Of a DNA stretch of 13,396 bases, positions 1-6,326 are shown one piece after another. The stretch's first letter is position 1. Each line of letters begins with the position of its first letter. The notes beneath the pieces are model-generated. The model worked only from the letters and a program-made list of their open reading frames with translations, ran no database searches and was not told the origin of the DNA. Position numbers and translations under genes: made by a program. The stretch lies in contig CAJLUE010000045.1 of NCBI GenBank assembly GCA_905209765.1, positions 1 to 13,396 of the forward strand, given 5' to 3'. The DNA is from an uncultured Collinsella sp. (GTDB lineage: Bacteria > Actinomycetota > Coriobacteriia > Coriobacteriales > Coriobacteriaceae).

Positions 1-340
1 GGCGCTCCTCGGCGTCGCCCGCGTCGGCGGCGGCGCGGTGAGCCTTGTTGACGTTAAAGACCTCGTCGTGCTTGCGCCACGGGCCGACGGATTCGCCAAA
101 GCTCATTTTAAGGCCGGCGATAAAGCCGCCGAGCCAGCCGATCGGCGCAAACTGCACTAGCGGGAACAGCGAGAACACCCAGGTCAGCAGGATGACTGCC
201 GCCGCTCCCGCAAAGTTGGCAATCCAGTAGTCACGCTTGGTGATGACGCGCTTTTCGCACGCCCACTGGCCGCACAAAAAGCCGATGTAGATCGCAAAGA
301 GAAAGAGCACCAGCGCAAGCACCACGAACGTCCAGCTCAT
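1..340 (-). CDS. Small integral membrane protein, 3' end cut by window edge
   Basis: Reading from ATG at 340 down to the left window edge gives 113 uninterrupted codons with no stop, so the C-terminus lies outside. The start is supported by a GGGGAG ribosome binding site about 8 bases upstream. The first 80 residues are very hydrophobic: a segment at about residues 3-23, a second at 41-62, and a weaker third at 64-78. A soluble, Ala/Asp/Glu-rich tail begins near residue 85 (GPWRKHDEVFNVNKAHR). A short basic loop (CEKRVITKRD) separates the first two segments. The gene begins only 5 bases after the stop of the upstream oxidoreductase, so the two are almost surely co-transcribed. I do not recognise the family and assign no function; it is probably a cytoplasmic-membrane protein of fewer than 200 residues. 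Confidence 0.75.
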   Translation of the reverse strand, partial: MSWTFVVLALVLFLFAIYIGFLCGQWACEKRVITKRDYWIANFAGAAAVILLTWVFSLFPLVQFAPIGWLGGFIAGLKMSFGESVGPWRKHDEVFNVNKAHRAAADAGDAEER

Positions 341-345
341 GGGCG

Positions 346-1425
346 CTACTCCCCGTGATGGTGGCCGCAGCAGCACTCGTGGCCGTCGTCATGGCCGTGG
401 CCGCCGCAGCACTCGTGGTCCTCGCCATGGTGGTGGCCACAACCGCACTCGTGGTCCTCGCCATGTTCGCCGCAACCGCAGCCTTCCTCGTGAGCACCAT
501 GCTCCTCGGGACGATACTGCGACCAGTCAAGACCGGCGGCGATGGCGTCGGCCTCCTCCTTGTAGAGCACCGTGATGGCCTGGGTGCCCAGCTTGGCGCC
601 ACCGATGGCATCGAGCATGTCGTAGAGCGTAAAGGCCACGTCGGCGCCGGGCAGCGCAAGCTCGCGGTCGTCGGCATAGGCGAGCGCCAAGCGCAGGTCC
701 TTAATGAAGTGCTCGACCATAAAGCCGGGCTTGTAGTCGCCGTCGAGCGCCTTGGGCGCCAGGCTCTCCATGGCGCCGGACTTGCCGGTGCCGCCCAGGA
801 TCATCTGACGGGTCTTCTCCAGATCAAGGCCGCTCAGCTCGGCAAAGGCCAGCGCATCGGCCATACCGACCATGCAGGCGCCCAGCGACACCTGGTTGGC
901 AAGCTTGGCAGCCTGACCCTTGCCGGCGCCGTCGAAGCAGCAGATGGTTGCCGCAAAGGTGGAAAGGATGTCGCGGACCGGCGCGATGTCGTTCTCGGTG
1001 GCGCCCACGATAGCCGTGAGCGTGCCGGCGATGGCACCCGACTCGCCGCCGGTGACGGGGCAGTCAAACGCCATGCGGCCGGAGACCTGGGCGGCCTCGG
1101 CAATGTCGCGCGCCAACTCGGGCGAGCTCGTGGTGAGGTCGATCAGGACCGCGCCGGGCTTAGTGCACGCGAGCAGACCGTCACCCGCCAAGTAGAGCTC
1201 CTCGACCTCGGAGGGATAACCCACCATGGTAAAGACGACGTCGGCGTTCGCCGCGGCATCTGCCGGCGTATCGGCCCAGACGGCACCGCGCTCAACGAGC
1301 GCTGCGGCCTTGGACTTGGTGCGGTTGTTGACCGTGACGGGATAGCCGGCGTCCAGAATGTGGCCGGCGATGGGGGCACCCATGATTCCGGTGCCGATAA
1401 ATGCGACGGAGAGCTTGTTTGCCAT
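346..1425 (-). CDS. NAD(P)-dependent beta-hydroxyacid dehydrogenase family oxidoreductase with His/Cys-rich C-terminal tail
   Basis: 359 residues. Residues 1-306 are a complete 3-hydroxyisobutyrate/tartronate-semialdehyde reductase-type enzyme. They show the Rossmann dinucleotide loop GTGIMG (11-16), the substrate motif CPVTGGESGA, the catalytic-lysine motif GKGQAAKLANQ, and the C-terminal helical motif KDLRLAL. The family reversibly oxidises short beta-hydroxyacids in the cytoplasm; the exact substrate cannot be read from sequence. What is odd is residues 307-359: an extension with 14 His and 9 Cys in 53 residues, built from 12-residue units (such as HHHGEDHECCGG). It looks metal-binding and is not part of the usual fold. 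The start is ATG at 1425 with an AAAGGAAAGG binding site. It begins its own unit downstream of degV and is followed after 5 bases by a membrane protein gene. Confidence 0.9.
   Translation of the reverse strand: MANKLSVAFIGTGIMGAPIAGHILDAGYPVTVNNRTKSKAAALVERGAVWADTPADAAANADVVFTMVGYPSEVEELYLAGDGLLACTKPGAVLIDLTTSSPELARDIAEAAQVSGRMAFDCPVTGGESGAIAGTLTAIVGATENDIAPVRDILSTFAATICCFDGAGKGQAAKLANQVSLGACMVGMADALAFAELSGLDLEKTRQMILGGTGKSGAMESLAPKALDGDYKPGFMVEHFIKDLRLALAYADDRELALPGADVAFTLYDMLDAIGGAKLGTQAITVLYKEEADAIAAGLDWSQYRPEEHGAHEEGCGCGEHGEDHECGCGHHHGEDHECCGGHGHDDGHECCCGHHHGE
373..480 (-). repeat. Imperfect 36-bp coding tandem repeat, three units
   Basis: The decamer gcactcgtgg recurs at 373, 409 and 445, a fixed 36-base period, with most of the surrounding bases also conserved. 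It encodes the 12-residue His/Cys units at the C-terminus of the oxidoreductase. The period is a multiple of three, so unit gain or loss would keep the reading frame; this makes the tail likely to vary in length between strains (inference). Confidence 0.8.
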
Positions 1426-1523
1426 GAAACCTTTCCTTTTGGGTTGGGTGTTGTTACCAGGTTGAATACTCGGTGCCAGCGTTTGGGCTGTGAGTCGAGG
1501 GCGATTACGGACGCATCGCTTGC

Positions 1524-2477
1524 CTACTGCCCGCGCACGCGGCGAGCGATGCGGTCGGAAAGCGACGCCTTGTCGGCGCGGTTCTTACCCCAAAACGCGC
1601 AGCCCACCATGCCGGGGCCCACGTGCGAGCCGATGGTGGGACCCACGGAGCCGCGAATGATCGTGACGTCGGCGCAACCCTCCTCCTTGCGGATGGCGGC
1701 TTCGAGCCAGTCACCATCCTTTTCGGCATCGGCCGTCATGATGGCGATGGGCATGGTGCGATCGGGCACGTAGTTCTCGCGGAACGACTTGAGGATGGAC
1801 TTGAGCGCCTTCTTGCGGCCGCGGTTGACGCCGATCAGCGACAGCGAGCCGGCCAGGTCGTAGGAGAGCTCGGGCTTGACGTCGAGCTTTGCCGTGAGCT
1901 GCGCCGCCGCGGGAGGAATGCGGCCGCCGGCAGCCAGTGCGTCGAAGCTCTCGAGCGTAAAGTAGCCGTGCACGTAGGTCTTTGCCTCGTTTGCCCAATC
2001 GACCAGCTGCTTGGCGGTCAGTCCCGCCGAACGCTGGCGCACGGCCTCGAGCGCCAAGAGCGCACCGGTCGCGCAGGGCAGAGCGTTGTCGACCACGTAG
2101 AGCTCAAAGTTGGGATACTCGGCGCGCACGACATCTGCCGCCTGGCACGCGGAGTTGTAGCTCGACGACAGCGCCGAGGTAAAGCACAGGTAGACCGTGG
2201 GCGTGCCCTCTTTGGCGCACTCGGTAAAAAACTCGATATAGCGACCGAGCGACACAGCCGAGGTGGACACGCGGGCACCGGCGCGCATGCGGTCGTAGAA
2301 CTCCTTAGGGCTCATGCTCGACCAGATGTCGTCTGTGCGCTCCTCGCCATCGATAATGAAAGGGAAACCCAGGATATCGACATCGAGGTTCGCGGCGACC
2401 TCGGGGCTAAAGTCGCAGCAGGTATCGACGACGATGCGGCAACGGTTCGAATGACCGGCGGATGCGGCCTTGTCCAT
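1524..2477 (-). CDS. DegV family protein (fatty-acid-binding)
   Basis: 317 residues from ATG at 2477. A TTG directly before it is possible, but the AAGGAG site lies 9 bases before the ATG, so the ATG fits better. DegV proteins bind a long-chain fatty acid between two domains; several act as the fatty-acid-presenting FakB subunit of fatty acid kinase. Visible family features are the N-terminal strand RIVVDTCCDFSPE, VSTSAVS (about 70-76), SSALSSSYNSA, the AAGGRI loop, DVKPEL, and the C-terminal GPTIGSHVGPG. Length is slightly above the usual 280-290 residues because of a short N-terminal extension (MDKAASAGHSNR). No FakA kinase gene is nearby, so the pairing partner, if any, is elsewhere. It is preceded by the hpf terminator and therefore probably has its own promoter. 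Confidence 0.92.
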   Translation of the reverse strand: MDKAASAGHSNRCRIVVDTCCDFSPEVAANLDVDILGFPFIIDGEERTDDIWSSMSPKEFYDRMRAGARVSTSAVSLGRYIEFFTECAKEGTPTVYLCFTSALSSSYNSACQAADVVRAEYPNFELYVVDNALPCATGALLALEAVRQRSAGLTAKQLVDWANEAKTYVHGYFTLESFDALAAGGRIPPAAAQLTAKLDVKPELSYDLAGSLSLIGVNRGRKKALKSILKSFRENYVPDRTMPIAIMTADAEKDGDWLEAAIRKEEGCADVTIIRGSVGPTIGSHVGPGMVGCAFWGKNRADKASLSDRIARRVRGQ

Positions 2478-2495
2478 CAAAGCGACTCCTTACGT

Positions 2496-2527
2496 AAAAA
2501 GGCGGCCACCCGCATGGGATGGCCGCC
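2496..2527 (-). terminator. Rho-independent terminator of hpf
   Basis: On the minus strand a perfect 8-bp GC stem GGCGGCCA/TGGCCGCC (2501-2527) with an 11-base loop is followed by five T (2496-2500). It lies 30 bases past the hpf stop codon and just before the degV ribosome binding site. Confidence 0.88.
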
Positions 2528-2531
2528 AACC

Positions 2532-2551
2532 GTTAACTCATGCAAGTTAAC
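2532..2551. repeat. Short dyad GTTAACT-N6-AGTTAAC
   Basis: A perfect 7-bp inverted repeat with a 6-base centre lies between the hpf stop and its terminator. It has no T-run of its own. It could be an RNA stem upstream of the terminator or an operator for degV; neither can be decided from sequence. Confidence 0.45.
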
Positions 2552-2556
2552 GTATT

Positions 2557-3141
2557 TTACTCGTCAAGTGTTTCGATGCGGGGCTTGATGATGCCATATC
2601 CACCATTCTTACGGTGATACACCACATTGATGAGACCGGTCGTCGCGTTCTCGAACACGTAGAAGTCGTGGCCCAGCAAATCGGTCTGCACCAGCGCCTG
2701 CTCCTCGGTCATCGGGGTGACATCGATGACCTTCTCGCGGACGAGCAGGTCGTCGTCCTCCTCGGGCAGCAGCAGGTCGGCCAGATCCTCAACGCGCTCG
2801 ACCGGCGCGACATCCGCGGCACTGGCACCACCCTGGCGGTTGTCCACGACCTTGGTCTTGAACTTGCGCAGCTGGCGGGTGACCTTATCGGCGGAGAGGT
2901 CGATGGCAGCATACATATCTGCGCCGTGCTCGGCAACGCGAATCACCGAACCGCGGGCACGAGCCGTGACCTCGACGATTGCCGGGTTGGGGTTCGAGGG
3001 GTTCTTCTCATAACGAAGCACGACGTCGACTGTCATGGGCTCGATGTCGAAAACCTTGAGCGCCTCGCCGATTTTCTCATCCACATACGCACGCAGAGCA
3101 TCGGTTACCGTCGTCTTGCGTCCAGAAACCTTGATATCCAT
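2557..3141 (-). CDS. hpf: Long-form ribosome hibernation promoting factor
   Basis: 194 residues from ATG at 3141, chosen because MDIKVSGRKTTVTDALRAYV is the normal family N-terminus and a TGGAG site precedes it; an upstream in-frame ATG at 3201 would add 20 unrelated residues. Residues 1-97 are the S30AE/HPF domain that binds the 30S decoding region. An acidic linker runs from about 100 to 135. Residues 140-190 are the C-terminal dimerisation domain (GHDFYVFENATTGLINVVY, then KNGGYGIIKP) that joins two 70S ribosomes into inactive 100S particles. It is monocistronic: the terminator of the lipoprotein gene lies upstream and its own terminator downstream. Confidence 0.96.
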   Translation of the reverse strand: MDIKVSGRKTTVTDALRAYVDEKIGEALKVFDIEPMTVDVVLRYEKNPSNPNPAIVEVTARARGSVIRVAEHGADMYAAIDLSADKVTRQLRKFKTKVVDNRQGGASAADVAPVERVEDLADLLLPEEDDDLLVREKVIDVTPMTEEQALVQTDLLGHDFYVFENATTGLINVVYHRKNGGYGIIKPRIETLDE

Positions 3142-3240
3142 ACGTGGCTCCAATCTGCCTCGGGGACTTACTGTACTGGCTATGTACCCATTGCCGTGCA
3201 TTTAATCACGCGAATTCCCAAAGACCCGAATAACGACTGC

Positions 3241-3246
3241 TTGATA
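3241..3246 (-). promoter_or_regulatory. Possible -10 element of hpf (GGTATCAA)
   Basis: On the minus strand the sequence GCGGTATCAAG, about 100 bases before the hpf ATG, resembles the GGTATCAT elements seen before comF and tmk. No convincing -35 was seen at 16-18 bases; that position falls inside the dyad at 3263-3286. Low confidence. Confidence 0.3.
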
Positions 3247-3262
3247 CCGCATACCGAAGTCT

Positions 3263-3286
3263 CGCACTTTTCCGTGACAAAGTGCG
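3263..3286. repeat. Perfect dyad CGCACTTT-N8-AAAGTGCG upstream of hpf
   Basis: An 8-bp perfect inverted repeat with loop tccgtgac lies about 120 bases upstream of hpf, just outside the candidate -10. There is no T-run on the minus strand, so it is not a terminator of the lipoprotein gene. A repressor or activator operator overlapping the -35 region is the likeliest reading (inference). Confidence 0.45.
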
Positions 3287-3349
3287 CTATAGGAGGGCGT
3301 CGGCAAAGCTAGTTTTTTTCCTGGAAATCAGCTTTTACCTGCCGTTTTT

Positions 3350-3392
3350 ACCAAAATAGAAAAGCCGGGCTCCCTTATTGGGGAGACCCGGC
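3350..3392 (-). terminator. Rho-independent terminator of the solute-binding lipoprotein gene
   Basis: On the minus strand GCCGGG and CTCCC arms pair across an AATAA-type loop (3364-3392) with one bulged base. The hairpin is followed by TTTTCTATTTT (3353-3363). It lies about 65 bases beyond the stop at 3459. Confidence 0.85.
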
Positions 3393-3458
3393 CATGCGTG
3401 TTGAAACCGTGAAGAAGCGCCTTGTTCAGCGTGTGGCAGGCGCCACCCCTACCAATAA

Positions 3459-4451
3459 CTAGCTATTGAGCTTGTTGATGTCATCGTCGGTGATGGTGCC
3501 CTCCTGGCTAGACGACGGGCTGTCGCCGTTGTTATCAGAGGCGTCGTCATCGGAGGACTCGGTCTCGTTGGACGTGGAGTCGGATGCCTGCACATTGGCC
3601 CCCGAAACGGTCTTGGCGGTAAGGTCATAGGGCATCTGTCCGTACCAGACGCAGTGGACTGCCTCGAGCGTGCCATCGACCGTGATGCCATCGAGGGCAT
3701 CGCTCACGGCACGGCACAGCTCATCGTTGGCCGCGAGGCCCGCGACGCCGAGCGTCGAGGGTGTCTCGAGCGCGCCGACGTAAGAGATCTGGCTCATCAG
3801 ACGCGCGAGGTAGCCACCAGCCGTGGAATCACAGATCACGTAATCGACCTCGCCCGACTCGAGCGCCTCAAAGCACTCATTGATGTTGGAAAAGGTCTTT
3901 TGGTTGGCGGTGATGCTTTGCTTGGCGAGCGCCTCCTGCGAGGCCGAGGAGGTCTGAACGCCCAGGGTAGCGGTGTTAAGCGTTTCGGTGGAAACGCTCA
4001 GCGACTCGCCGTCACTGCTCTTGCCGAATACGGCGGCGGCATCGTACAGACAGGTGCCAAGCGAGCTGATGTCGCCGCCCGCAGACTTGATGTCGCCAAT
4101 GAAGATGTCCGCCTTTTTATCGCTGAGCGCGGAATCGGCCGAGGACGCATCGACAAAGGCGACCTTGAGACCCATGCGGCATGCGAGGGCACGAGCGGCA
4201 TCGACCGCATAGCCCGTGAGGTTTCCGTCGGCATCCTGCATGGCCTGCGGTGCATCGGACGTATCGAGGGCGACCGTCAGGGTTCCCGGCGTGACCAGGG
4301 CATCGTCCGATACCGTGGGGGTAACGGTCTCGCGCTCGATCTGGTCGATCGTGGGCGTCGTGAACGTGGACAGTGGATTGAACGCGCATCCGCTCAGGCC
4401 CAAAACGGCAATGACCGCCGCGGCCCCAGCACCTAACCGAGCCGCATGCAT
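3459..4451 (-). CDS. Solute-binding lipoprotein, SBP family 3 (amino-acid-type ABC transporter), orphan
   Basis: 330 residues from ATG at 4451, chosen for its GGTGAGGGG binding site and because it gives a compact lipoprotein signal MHAARLGAGAAAVIAVLGLSGC with lipobox LSGC (Cys22). ATG at 4469 is an alternative (six more residues) and the frame stays open far upstream. After a spacer, residues 57-100 match the start of SBP_bac_3 domains (TLTVALDTSDAPQAM, GNLTGYAVDAARALACRMGL). KADIFIGDIK, TLGVQTSSASQEAL and ESGEVDYVICDST follow in the expected order to about residue 275. The last 45 residues are a Ser/Asp/Glu low-complexity tail ending TDDDINKLNS. It should be anchored outside the membrane and bind a small polar solute, but no permease or ATPase gene adjoins it, so it may serve a distant transporter or act as a sensor. 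A promoter at 4801-4829 and a terminator at 3350-3392 make it monocistronic. Confidence 0.85.
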   Translation of the reverse strand: MHAARLGAGAAAVIAVLGLSGCAFNPLSTFTTPTIDQIERETVTPTVSDDALVTPGTLTVALDTSDAPQAMQDADGNLTGYAVDAARALACRMGLKVAFVDASSADSALSDKKADIFIGDIKSAGGDISSLGTCLYDAAAVFGKSSDGESLSVSTETLNTATLGVQTSSASQEALAKQSITANQKTFSNINECFEALESGEVDYVICDSTAGGYLARLMSQISYVGALETPSTLGVAGLAANDELCRAVSDALDGITVDGTLEAVHCVWYGQMPYDLTAKTVSGANVQASDSTSNETESSDDDASDNNGDSPSSSQEGTITDDDINKLNS

Positions 4452-4794
4452 CAAGCTGCCCCTCACCATGTCCACTACCCTGCCTTCTGTGTCGTATACG
4501 ATCCGTGCCCCGCACGGAATATCGGGTTGTTCCCACCAGCTGACCTGGTATTTGACCCCACACTTGCGCACCGGGGCGTTTGCTCGGGAGGCCGCAGCCA
4601 CCTTCACGACTGGCCCGCTCGCCCGCGAGGCGGTATTGCCCCAAAGAAAGTAGAACGGACGGTGCGGCTTACATCTAGGACGCGCCATGATCGCGCCGCG
4701 CGCACGCGGTCGCTTACGTGGATCCCTTTGACCGCGTCTGTCTTGGACTAGGATGGGCATTTCGTCCGTCCGCAACCACAGCCTGGCAGGAACG
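4452..4794 (-). promoter_or_regulatory. Long leader region of the lipoprotein gene
   Basis: If transcription starts about 7 bases after the -10 at 4801-4806, some 340 bases precede the chosen start codon. The region has a perfect 7-bp hairpin TCCGTGC-CCC-GCACGGA (4502-4518, plus-strand reading). The lipoprotein frame remains open through it up to 4967, with an in-frame ATG at 4688. I could not match it to a known riboswitch, T-box or small RNA. It is either a structured leader or an N-terminal extension placed before the signal peptide; the latter would be strange because residues ahead of a lipoprotein signal normally block export. Confidence 0.4.
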
Positions 4795-4800
4795 TAGCGC

Positions 4801-4829
4801 ATTATAGCTAAGTTCAAGCTATAGTTTAA
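4801..4829 (-). promoter_or_regulatory. Sigma-70-type promoter for the lipoprotein gene
   Basis: On the minus strand a consensus -10 TATAAT (4801-4806) lies 17 bases after a weak -35 TTAAAC (4824-4829). The local sequence is markedly AT-rich against a GC-rich background. The next gene downstream is the lipoprotein. Confidence 0.6.
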
Positions 4830-4830
4830 G

Positions 4831-4842
4831 GTTAGGGACGTT
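4831..4842. repeat. Unpaired half of a TAGGGAC-type repeat
   Basis: GTTAGGGACGTT here is identical to positions 11975-11986 inside the palindrome after the zinc-ribbon gene. No inverted partner is present nearby. It abuts the -35 of the lipoprotein promoter, so it could be a degenerate repeat or part of a binding site. Confidence 0.35.
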
Positions 4843-4901
4843 ATTCGCATCGCGAGCACAGATTTCGCAGGTCGGGGCGGACCATTCGTGCCCCCATGAA
4901 G

Positions 4902-4949
4902 CCCGGGGCTCCCCCACGGGGAGCCCCGGGGCACCCGTCTCAGGGTGCC
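4902..4949. repeat. Two stacked GC-rich hairpins
   Basis: The first is a perfect 13-bp stem CCCGGGGCTCCCC/GGGGAGCCCCGGG with a CAC loop (4902-4930). The second, GGCACCC-GTCTCA-GGGTGCC (4930-4949), starts directly on its end and touches the left arm of the inverted-repeat element. Neither is followed by a T-run on the minus strand. They lie beyond the stop at 5203, so they may protect or pause that transcript; the role is unknown. Confidence 0.6.
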
Positions 4950-5172
4950 GTGTGCAAAAAACGGCAAATATGAGTACTGCTACCAATTTAGTAGCAGCGT
5001 ATTTCCGCCCCACGAGCCCTTTTTGAGTTCCGCACAGCCCGCTTGGCGCCAAGATATTCCACATTCGTTTATTATCTCTTCGCTGAATCCAGTTTTTCGG
5101 CCCAAGTTTCTTTATTTTTGCTGTCACTAATCTAGTAACAGTACTCATATTTGCCGTTTTTTGCACATGGCA
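4946..5172. mobile_element. MITE-like inverted-repeat element, 227 bp, no coding capacity
   Basis: Positions 4951-4979 and 5139-5167 are perfect 29-base inverted copies, extending outward to 4946 and 5172 with one mismatch (34 bases in total). Just inside each arm is a related 21-base dyad (4977-4997: CTGCTAC-N7-GTAGCAG; 5121-5141: CTGTCACT-N5-AGTAACAG). A perfect 12-bp palindrome CTTGGCGCCAAG (5042-5053) lies near the centre. The interior (4998-5120) is AT-rich relative to the chromosome and holds no convincing ORF. This fits a non-autonomous element moved in trans, but no clear target-site duplication was found. A large paired regulatory structure is the alternative. Confidence 0.55.
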
Positions 5173-5202
5173 TATAAACAGACCCCCTATAAAGCCATAG
5201 TT

Positions 5203-6315
5203 TTACGCCGGCTTGAGCCCAAAGCACGCTCGGAGCGTATTCAGCAGAGCATCTTGCCTCTTTCGACGAGCCTCTACACGATTCTGATATCGTTTACCCA
5301 TACGCTGGTGGATGCGCCATGCGAGCGCTTCCATCGCTTCCATGTCGCAGAGCATCTCGTTGTTGACCGTCGCGACCTCGATTCCCATGGACGCCAAACC
5401 CGTATTGCGTTTTTCATCGTGAATGCGCCCGCCGCGAGACGAATGGCCCTGCTCACCGTTGTATTCCAGGTCAAACCGAGCTGCTTCCTGATAGGCATCG
5501 CAAACCGCATACGGCATCCCCGAGATCGCCTGCGCACGGTCGTTGAACTCGATCTTGTGGTCGGTCTTAAAGGGACCGCAGGCAAATCCGCCATAAGAAA
5601 ACGGAAGCGAAAACATGGCAAGCATGATGCATTCCATGGGTGAGCGCAGGTTTTCCGACAGAAAGGGGCACAGCCGCCGCAGCTGCTTGGCCGCGCTCCC
5701 CTTGCATGCCGCAAGGTAATCTGCCAGGCGATCGGGCGTCAGCACTGGCTCGACCTCAAAGTAGCCCACATCTGACGGCTGGTCCTTATCCTTTGCAAGC
5801 CTGTTCACGGTAGGCGAGCTGTAAGGGGGCAGATACTGCCCGCGATCGCTCAGCGAAATCTTGGAGCACAGCTCCTGGGCCAGGGCAAATGCCTGGATAC
5901 AGCCGACTTCGCGCGCAACGGCGGCACAGAGGGCCTCGGGAGACAAGCTGTACACTCCCGGCTCCACCTCCAAAATCGAGGCGTCCGGCAGGTCTGTAGA
6001 ACAAACGGACCAGCTTGCACCAGGCATGCGGCGACGCTGCTTCGCCGACCCCACCAGCAGGCACAAGTCTTCTTGGACCTCGCCACTCACGGCCCCGATC
6101 CGCACCAAATCGGGAAGATAAATGTCCTCGGCCGAGGGAGACGATGTATGCAGCACACGGCGCTCTTCATCGGGATCGAGGTCTCTCCAGCTGATGTAAC
6201 CCATTTGTCGGCGCTCGGCGCGCATCATGCGCAGCGCCGAGGCACCGGTCAGGACTACGGAGGCCGCCAGTTGCTCGCTTGTCGGCTCGATGCGCCGCGC
6301 TATCTTCACTGCCAC
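5203..6315 (-). CDS. Hypothetical protein with C-terminal PD-(D/E)XK (DUF559-like) nuclease-type region
   Basis: 370 residues from GTG at 6315, preferred because TAGGGGGTGG sits 4 bases before it; TTG at 6333 is an in-frame alternative that would overlap comF. Residues 1-210 are unassigned, with WSVCSTDLPDASILEVEPGVYSLSPE in the middle, reminiscent of coriobacterial proteins related to AbiEi-type antitoxins. From about residue 225 the pattern of small actinobacterial DUF559 endonuclease-like domains appears: SPME (E228), a strand with CDAY (D273), FDLEYNG followed by H (E284, H291), D300 and R303, then GIEVATVNNE. These fit an E...D...ExD/H...R PD-(D/E)XK core by eye; the canonical lysine is not obvious, so activity is uncertain. 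A highly basic tail follows (KRYQNRVEARRKRQD). It sits 11 bases after comF and is probably co-transcribed. Role unknown. Confidence 0.7.
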   Translation of the reverse strand: MAVKIARRIEPTSEQLAASVVLTGASALRMMRAERRQMGYISWRDLDPDEERRVLHTSSPSAEDIYLPDLVRIGAVSGEVQEDLCLLVGSAKQRRRMPGASWSVCSTDLPDASILEVEPGVYSLSPEALCAAVAREVGCIQAFALAQELCSKISLSDRGQYLPPYSSPTVNRLAKDKDQPSDVGYFEVEPVLTPDRLADYLAACKGSAAKQLRRLCPFLSENLRSPMECIMLAMFSLPFSYGGFACGPFKTDHKIEFNDRAQAISGMPYAVCDAYQEAARFDLEYNGEQGHSSRGGRIHDEKRNTGLASMGIEVATVNNEMLCDMEAMEALAWRIHQRMGKRYQNRVEARRKRQDALLNTLRACFGLKPA

Positions 6316-6326
6316 AAAACCACCCC

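Noticed and set aside
373..480. CRISPR-like 36-base periodicity
   Set aside because: The units are adjacent without unique spacers, are imperfect, and lie in frame inside a coding region.
355..1773. Long plus-strand ORF (472 codons)
   Set aside because: It is antisense to the oxidoreductase, which has full family motifs. Codon structure mirrors the real gene, as usual in GC-rich DNA, and its Ala/Val-rich start is the complement of the His/Cys repeats.
1623..2588. Plus-strand ORF opposite degV
   Set aside because: Shadow of degV; no family resemblance and no ribosome binding site.
3313..3319. Seven T on the plus strand as a terminator
   Set aside because: No plus-strand gene lies upstream and no stem directly precedes the run.
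3654..4436. Plus-strand ORF opposite the lipoprotein gene
   Set aside because: The minus-strand frame has a lipobox and SBP motifs; this one has neither.
4470..4794. RNase P RNA, tmRNA, SRP RNA or T-box in the leader
   Set aside because: The conserved core sequences of these RNAs were looked for on the minus strand and not seen.
4836..4848. 13-base match GGACGTTATTCGC with 7230-7242
   Set aside because: The second copy covers the ricT stop codon; no wider similarity, so chance is likely.
3459..4967. Lipoprotein gene starting at 4967 (502 residues)
   Set aside because: The extra N-terminus crosses the promoter and the GC hairpins; the signal peptide would be deep inside the protein.
4819..5166. 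115-codon minus-strand ORF across the inverted-repeat element
   Set aside because: It spans both repeat arms and hairpins, and no ribosome binding site or recognisable sequence is seen.
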